A DNA stretch of 64,000 nt from Phycisphaeraceae bacterium (lineage in GTDB: Bacteria; Planctomycetota; Phycisphaerae; Phycisphaerales; UBA1924): NCBI GenBank assembly GCA_019636695.1, contig JAHBXD010000002.1:310001-374000 (forward strand), written 5' to 3'. The translations under genes and the position numbers were made by a program. This document shows, piece after piece, positions 59,010 through 64,000 of the stretch. Each line of letters starts with the position of its first letter. The stretch's first letter is position 1. Under the pieces are notes generated by a model. The model saw nothing but the letters and a program-made list of their open reading frames with translations. It was not told where the DNA came from and did not search any database.

Positions 59010-60190
59010 TCGGCGACGGTTGGGACGGTGAACCCAGCGTACGGCCCGCGCACGAACCCGACGAGGCGCCCCGTCTTCGGCGCGTAGCGGTCGTCACCGG
59101 CTCCCGCGCAGATTTCGGCCTGCTCCGGCCCGTGATGAAAGCCGTCGAGGCGCACCCGGAACTCGAACTTCTCACGATCGCCGCGGGAGCCCACCTCATT
59201 CAACCCGCTTTGACGTTTCGTGATGTCAAGGCCGAATTCACCGTCACCGACTCAATCCCCATGCAGGTGGCCGGCCGCAGCGGGCGCGCCGACGACGTGC
59301 AGGCGGTCGGCGTTGGCATCGCGCGCTTCGGCCGTTCGTTCACCGCGCTTCAGCCAGACTGGGTCGTCGTGCTCGGCGATCGCATCGAAGCCCTGGCCGC
59401 CGCCGTTGCGGCGTCGATCGGCGGATGGGCGCTTGCCCACATTCACGGAGGCGATCGCGCTGAGGGTGTCAGTGACGAATCGATTCGCCATGCCGTCAGC
59501 AAACTTGCCCACCTGCACTTGGCCGCGACCGATGTCAGCGCCGATCGGCTTCGGCGCATGGGCGAACGCCCTGACCACGTCCACACCGTCGGCTCGCCCG
59601 CGATCGACGACCTCGCGTCGATCAGCCCCCTGTCCGACACCGACTACGCTGAACTCGGTGAGCCTGAGGTCGTTGTGCTGATGCACCCGATCGGTCGGCA
59701 TGCCGAGGAAGAGGAACTGGCTGCGAGCAACGCGCTGGGCGCCCTGTCCGGTCGTCGCGTGCTTGCCCTCTTGCCCAACCACGATCCGGGGCGTGCGGGC
59801 ATCGTGCGCGCCATTCGACACGCTGACCTGCCGTGGCGTGAGCACCTGCCCCGACCGATCTTTGTCGGACTGCTCAAGCGCCTTTCCGCCGGGCAAGGCC
59901 TTCTCGTGGGCAACAGTTCCGCCGGGTTGATCGAGGCTGCGGCACTGCGACTCCCTGTCGTGGATATCGGTGACCGACAGGCTGGGCGCGAACGTCCCGG
60001 CAACGTCATTCATGCCGAGGGCGAGTCGGTCGAGGCGGTGCGGGCGGCAGTCGCTGCATGCCAGTCCATCCAACGCGGTGCGATTACGCACCCATACGGC
60101 GATGGCCGGGCCGGTGAGCGCATCGCACGATTGCTCGCCGCGACCGACCCCCGCGACAACCGATTGCTGCGTAAGCGCAATGCCTATTGA
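59006..60190 (+). CDS. neuC: UDP-N-acetylglucosamine 2-epimerase, hydrolysing (NeuC-like)
   Basis: A 394-residue enzyme predicted to convert UDP-GlcNAc (or a diacetamido derivative) to the free 2-epimer used by NeuB. The GT-B-like fold begins VAVVTGSRADFGLLRPVMKA. Family markers are VVLGDRIEALAAAVAA, AHIHGGDRAEGVSDESIRHA (catalytic region), LMHPIG and GNSSAGLIEAAALRLPVVDI with RERPGNVIHAE. It overlaps neuB by 4 bases. The product could be ManNAc or a legionaminic precursor. No O-acetyltransferase or glycosyltransferase other than the Maf protein is in this operon. Confidence 0.92.
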   Translation: MIGDGWDGEPSVRPAHEPDEAPRLRRVAVVTGSRADFGLLRPVMKAVEAHPELELLTIAAGAHLIQPALTFRDVKAEFTVTDSIPMQVAGRSGRADDVQAVGVGIARFGRSFTALQPDWVVVLGDRIEALAAAVAASIGGWALAHIHGGDRAEGVSDESIRHAVSKLAHLHLAATDVSADRLRRMGERPDHVHTVGSPAIDDLASISPLSDTDYAELGEPEVVVLMHPIGRHAEEEELAASNALGALSGRRVLALLPNHDPGRAGIVRAIRHADLPWREHLPRPIFVGLLKRLSAGQGLLVGNSSAGLIEAAALRLPVVDIGDRQAGRERPGNVIHAEGESVEAVRAAVAACQSIQRGAITHPYGDGRAGERIARLLAATDPRDNRLLRKRNAY

Positions 60191-60386
60191 CCTGGGGTTT
60201 ATCTCGACTTGGACATCGCCTCCTTGCCAGGGTTTTCCCGGGTTCCTGGGCGACTTCAGTTGCGCATAAGCGGTTATTTCGCGATTTATTGGTCGTGTCA
60301 GCGTTTGGGGTTAGGTTCTGTTTGAACCGCGGGCAGCCGCGGCGGCCGTTGATTGCACACCCGATTTGAAGCAGGGGGTCATTGAG

Positions 60387-61115
60387 ATGCACCGTGGAGT
60401 TCTTTCCGTCGTTGTGTGCGGCCTTGCCGCGAGCGCCGCGTTTGCGCACCCTGGCCGCCGATTTGAGATTCAGGTGGTGGACAATCAGCTCCGCGCCCAG
60501 GGATATATCAGTACGGGCATTGACGACGGGGGCGGCGTAGTACGGCCGTATTACAACACCATCCACGGCCATTGGATGAATGTTCCTGTGGGCAATACGG
60601 CCGTGGCCGATCTTCCCGGTTTTGACCTGATCGACACCAGCGTGCTCGGGGGTGAAGATGTCATGCTCCGGCTGCTGGGCGCTCGAAAGTGGATGAACCC
60701 GCCGATGCACCCTCATCACGGGCACATGCCGATGCTCGAACCGCTCGGCCCGGATGAGATCATCTCGGCGACGTTCAACCAGATCAGCGTGAACACCAAT
60801 ACCCTCGGCGTACTTCCGCTGATTTACGAGGCGCCTTTCAGCGGCGCGATGGATCTCGACCCGCTGTATGCCATTGGGCAGCATCCTTCGAACGTGCTCT
60901 TCGTCATCGAATTCGAGCTTTCTACCACCGCCCCGGGCGTAGCGCCGAGCGACACGATCTATGTGATTCTTTCGCCTGACGGCCCTGACATGCAGACTCG
61001 CCTGCACCACGCCGCACTCTATCTGGAGCAGCACCTCGGCACGCCCGTGCCCGCTCCCGGCACGGCCGGTGTGCTCGCCCTAGCCGGGTTGATCGCCGCA
61101 CGTCGCCGCCGATAA
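60387..61115 (+). CDS. Secreted protein with PEP-CTERM-like C-terminal sorting signal
   Basis: A 242-residue exported protein. The ATG at 60387-60389 follows a G-rich site; a signal peptide ends ASAAFAHP. The middle has His/Met-rich stretches (HPHHGHMPMLEP) that might bind metal. The C-terminus reads VPAPGTAGVLALAGLIAARR followed by two more Arg: a Pro-containing spacer, a transmembrane helix and a basic tail, as in PEP-CTERM-like sorting signals of Phycisphaerae. Function is unknown. This is a second C-terminal sorting type in the window besides the GC-ending dockerin. Confidence 0.78.
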   Translation: MHRGVLSVVVCGLAASAAFAHPGRRFEIQVVDNQLRAQGYISTGIDDGGGVVRPYYNTIHGHWMNVPVGNTAVADLPGFDLIDTSVLGGEDVMLRLLGARKWMNPPMHPHHGHMPMLEPLGPDEIISATFNQISVNTNTLGVLPLIYEAPFSGAMDLDPLYAIGQHPSNVLFVIEFELSTTAPGVAPSDTIYVILSPDGPDMQTRLHHAALYLEQHLGTPVPAPGTAGVLALAGLIAARRRR

Positions 61116-61174
61116 GAACGGGTTGGTCACCCTGAGCGCGAGTCGGTATGCTGGCCCCCCGGAAGGAGGCCGGC

Positions 61175-62014
61175 ATGAGTCGCGTGGACATTCCTCTGCC
61201 TCAACGACCAGCGCTGGGCGAGACCCGCCGCCGAGATCGGTGGTGGGTGCAACCGCTGCTGGTCTTTCTGGGGCTGGGGTCTTTCATTGTGTACGCCACG
61301 TGGGCGGCCTTTCAGGGCAAGCATTATTTCGTGACGACGGGCGGAGCCGATTACCTCTCACCTTTTTACTCTCCGGTGCTGTTCGATGCCCCGGGCATGA
61401 CCTCGGGGCACTCGTGGTTCGGCTCGGCCCCGCAATGGTGGCCCGGGTGGTTGCCCGCGTTCTCACCGGCGTTTCTGATTTTGTGGGCGCCCGGGGGTTT
61501 CCGCTTTACGTGCTACTACTACCGGGGGGCCTACTACAAGGCATTCTGGGCCGACCCGCCTTCGTGTGCCGTGGGTGAACCGGGTTTCCGGGGAAAGAAA
61601 TATCGCGGCGAACGCAAACTCCCGCTGATTCTTCAGAACGTCCATCGATATTTTCTCTATCTGGCGATTCCTTTTCTGTTCATTCTGTCGTATGACGCGT
61701 GGCGCGCGATGTGGTTCGCCACGGAGTCGGGCGGGCGCGAGTTCGGCATCGGCGTGGGCACGCTGATTCTCATCGGCAACCCGATCCTGCTCGGGGGATA
61801 CACGCTCGGCTGCCATTCGCTGCGCCACCTGATCGGCGGCGGGATTGACCGCCTTGCGGGGCGGCCGGTGCGCAGCAAGGCTTATTCGTGCGTGTCGTGC
61901 CTCAATCGGGGTCATGCACGCTGGGCCTGGGCGAGCCTTTTCTGGGTTGCGCTGGCGGATGTCTATGTTCGCCTGACGTCAATGGGCGTCATTCATGACA
62001 TGAGGATACTGTGA
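61175..62014 (+). CDS. sdhC: Succinate dehydrogenase/fumarate reductase membrane subunit (cytochrome b type)
   Basis: A 279-residue membrane protein that should anchor the SdhA-SdhB complex and carry electrons to quinone. About five hydrophobic helices are visible (LLVFLGLGSFIVYATWAAF, LYLAIPFLFILSYDAWRAMW, GTLILIGNPILLGGYTLGC). The RFTCYYYRGAYYKAFWADPP and LILQNVHRYFLYLAI stretches resemble actinobacterial-type SdhC proteins. His residues in QNVHRYF and TLGCHSLRHL could be haem ligands. The ATG at 61175-61177 follows GGAGG. The stop overlaps the sdhA start by one base. Confidence 0.8.
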   Translation: MSRVDIPLPQRPALGETRRRDRWWVQPLLVFLGLGSFIVYATWAAFQGKHYFVTTGGADYLSPFYSPVLFDAPGMTSGHSWFGSAPQWWPGWLPAFSPAFLILWAPGGFRFTCYYYRGAYYKAFWADPPSCAVGEPGFRGKKYRGERKLPLILQNVHRYFLYLAIPFLFILSYDAWRAMWFATESGGREFGIGVGTLILIGNPILLGGYTLGCHSLRHLIGGGIDRLAGRPVRSKAYSCVSCLNRGHARWAWASLFWVALADVYVRLTSMGVIHDMRIL

Positions 62015-63828
62015 TGTCCGAGCAGGCGACGCGGACCGAGCACGACGTTCTGGTGATCGGCGCAGGCGGCGCGGGCCTGCGTGCGGCGATCGAAGCCTCG
62101 GCCCGCGGCGCGCGGGTGGGGCTTGTCTGCAAATCGCTCCTCGGTAAGGCGCACACCGTCATGGCCGAGGGTGGCATGGCCGCCGCGATGGCCAACGTCG
62201 ACGACCGCGACAATTGGCGCGTGCACTTCACCGACACGATGCGCGGCGGGCAATATCTCAACAACCCGCGCATGGCAGAGCTGCACGCAAAGGAAGCGCC
62301 CGATCGCGTGCGCGAGCTTGAAGCCTGGGGCGCGGTGTTTGATCGCACACGCGACGGTCGCATTTTGCAGCGGAATTTCGGCGGGCATCGCTATCCGCGG
62401 CTGGCCCACGTGGGCGACCGCACGGGCCTGGAGATGATCCGCACGCTTCAGGACCACGGCATTCACCAAGGTATTGATATCTTTATGGAATGCACAGTCA
62501 CCACGCTCTTGAAGCAGGGTGATCGGGTGGTCGGTGCTTTCGGATATGACCGGGAGCGCGGCCGGTTCCGTGTCTTCGGCGCAGGCGCCGTGGTGCTGGC
62601 GACGGGCGGCATCGGCCGTGCCTACAAGATCACTTCAAACAGTTGGGAATATACCGGCGACGGCCACAGCCTGGCCTATCACGCCGGCGCCGACCTCATC
62701 GACATGGAGTTCGTGCAGTTCCACCCCACGGGCATGGTCTGGCCGCCGAGCGTGCGCGGCATTCTTGTCACCGAGGGTGTGCGGGGCGAAGGCGGCGTAC
62801 TGCGCAACAGCCAGGGACGTCGGTTCATGTTTGATGACATCCCTCCGCTTTACGCCAACCAGACTGCCAAAGACGAAGAAGAAGGCTGGCGATATGTCAC
62901 CGGCGACAAAAACGCCAACCGCCCGCCCGAACTGCTGACCCGAGACCACGTCGCCCGGTGCATCGTGCGAGAAGTGCGCGAAGGCCGCGGCAGCCCTCAC
63001 GGCGGGGTCTTTCTCGATATTGCGTGGATCAAGCAGCGCATTCCCAACGCCGCCGAACATATTCGCAAGAAACTTCCGAGCATGTATCACCAGTTCAAGG
63101 AACTTGCCGGCGTCGACATCACCCAGGAACCGATGGAAGTCGGCCCGACCACGCATTATGTGATGGGCGGGGTGCGCGTCGACGGCGATACGCAAATGTC
63201 CACTGTTCCCGGGCTGTTCGCCGCGGGGGAAGTCGCCGCGGGCCTGCACGGCGCCAACCGCCTGGGTGGGAACTCCCTCTCCGACCTTGTCGTTTTCGGC
63301 AAACGGGCAGGCGAGCACGCCGCGGCCTGGGCGAAATCGCACGGCACCATCGCGATTCCTGACGACCAGGTTCAGGAAGCGATCCGCTCGACCCTGGCCC
63401 CGATCGATGAGGGCGGCGGCGAGAACCCATACCTCGTGCAGCAGGATTTGCAGGAACTGATGCAGGAGAAAGTCGGCATCGTGCGCAACGCCGCAGAGAT
63501 GTCGGCCGCCCTCGATGGACTTGCCGCCCTCAAGGCCCGTGCGGCAAAGGCCCAGGCCACGATCAATCGCGAGTACAACCCTTCGTGGCACACCGCGCTT
63601 GACCTGCGCAACCTTCTGACGGTCTCAGAGGCGGTTGCGCTCTCGGCGCTTGATCGGCGAGAAAGCCGCGGCGCGCATTTCCGCGAAGATTATCCCGATA
63701 AAGACGTCGCCCACGGCGGACATAACTCCGTCATCCGGAAAGCCCCGGACGGCTCGATGCAACTGCATAGAGAGCCATGCCCGCCGATGACGGACGAGCA
63801 GAAGGCCCTCGTGAAGGAGATGGGATAA
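62014..63828 (+). CDS. sdhA: Succinate dehydrogenase/fumarate reductase flavoprotein subunit
   Basis: A 604-residue FAD protein that oxidises succinate to fumarate. N-terminal dinucleotide-binding motif: VLVIGAGGAGLRAAIEASAR. His47 in GKAHTVMAEGG is at the usual covalent-flavin position. Substrate-site stretches are EFVQFHPTGM, VGPTTHYVMGGVRVDGDT, and GLFAAGEVAAGLHGANRLG followed by GNSLSD. The ATG at 62014-62016 overlaps the sdhC stop; the stop TAA overlaps the sdhB start (TAATG), giving a tightly coupled three-gene operon. Confidence 0.95.
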   Translation: MSEQATRTEHDVLVIGAGGAGLRAAIEASARGARVGLVCKSLLGKAHTVMAEGGMAAAMANVDDRDNWRVHFTDTMRGGQYLNNPRMAELHAKEAPDRVRELEAWGAVFDRTRDGRILQRNFGGHRYPRLAHVGDRTGLEMIRTLQDHGIHQGIDIFMECTVTTLLKQGDRVVGAFGYDRERGRFRVFGAGAVVLATGGIGRAYKITSNSWEYTGDGHSLAYHAGADLIDMEFVQFHPTGMVWPPSVRGILVTEGVRGEGGVLRNSQGRRFMFDDIPPLYANQTAKDEEEGWRYVTGDKNANRPPELLTRDHVARCIVREVREGRGSPHGGVFLDIAWIKQRIPNAAEHIRKKLPSMYHQFKELAGVDITQEPMEVGPTTHYVMGGVRVDGDTQMSTVPGLFAAGEVAAGLHGANRLGGNSLSDLVVFGKRAGEHAAAWAKSHGTIAIPDDQVQEAIRSTLAPIDEGGGENPYLVQQDLQELMQEKVGIVRNAAEMSAALDGLAALKARAAKAQATINREYNPSWHTALDLRNLLTVSEAVALSALDRRESRGAHFREDYPDKDVAHGGHNSVIRKAPDGSMQLHREPCPPMTDEQKALVKEMG

Positions 63829-64000
63829 TGGCCGAGTCACGGCGCGTGACGTTCCGCATCTCTCGTGGCGACGGCGCCCGAACCGAACTCGTGGATTACA
63901 CCACCGAGGTGACTCCCGGGATGGTCGTGCTCGACGCGGTGCACCAGATTCAGGCCGAATCGGCCCCTGATCTTGCCTGCCGCTGGAACTGCAAGGCGGG
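63828..64000 (+). CDS. sdhB: Succinate dehydrogenase iron-sulphur subunit, N-terminal part (runs off the window)
   Basis: The first 57 codons are present. The sequence begins M-A-E-S-R-R-V-T-F-R-I, continues TPGMVVLDAVHQIQAES and reaches CRWNCKAG. These cysteines are the first ligands of the 2Fe-2S cluster of fumarate reductase/succinate dehydrogenase iron-sulphur subunits. It overlaps sdhA by one base (TAATG). Confidence 0.85.
   Translation, partial: MAESRRVTFRISRGDGARTELVDYTTEVTPGMVVLDAVHQIQAESAPDLACRWNCKA

Overview
The window is a GC-rich bacterial chromosome segment (most 60-base lines I counted are 57-68% GC) that fits the Planctomycetota, most likely the class Phycisphaerae. The main clue is a run of eight secreted proteins that all end in the same double Asp-rich, dockerin-like module closing in Gly-Cys. 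Other clues are a VPAPG-type PEP-CTERM-like tail ending in arginines, a Gram-negative-type lipoprotein and outer-membrane style, and McsA/McsB. No rRNA, tRNA, CRISPR array, transposase or integrase is visible.

Layout. 1-15034 (minus strand): start of a secreted protein, a TerC-family membrane protein, then the transcription/translation operon rplK-rplA-rplJ-rplL-rpoB-rpoC. Two lower-GC genes, one encoding a HEPN-domain protein, sit between rpoB and rpoC. A TPR protein lies upstream. 15312-20330: a lipoprotein, infA, three tandem PAS-LuxR regulators, and mcsA-mcsB (protein arginine kinase and its activator). 20550-28073: a lipoprotein M1 metallopeptidase, a secreted cyclophilin, and two coupled genes carrying three amidohydrolase-fold domains, of which only one keeps its metal-binding histidines.

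28283-47654 (minus strand): eight consecutive secreted proteins with the GC-ending dockerin-like module. They are a beta-propeller-like protein, a lectin-like protein, two HExxHxxGxxH metalloproteases, one trypsin-like protease, a Cys-rich GACC protein and two large repeat adhesins. This is the most distinctive part of the window. The genes look like cargo of one shared secretion or attachment route.

47985-64000 (plus strand): clpB; ubiX; hisS, whose middle third is much lower in GC and which follows a 33% GC intergenic island; a translationally coupled operon of a 1191-residue Maf/pseudo-radical-SAM fusion with neuA-neuB-neuC, predicting synthesis and transfer of a nonulosonic acid; a PEP-CTERM-like secreted protein; and sdhC-sdhA-sdhB (the last truncated by the window edge).

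Gene functions come from motif recognition by eye. No database search was run.
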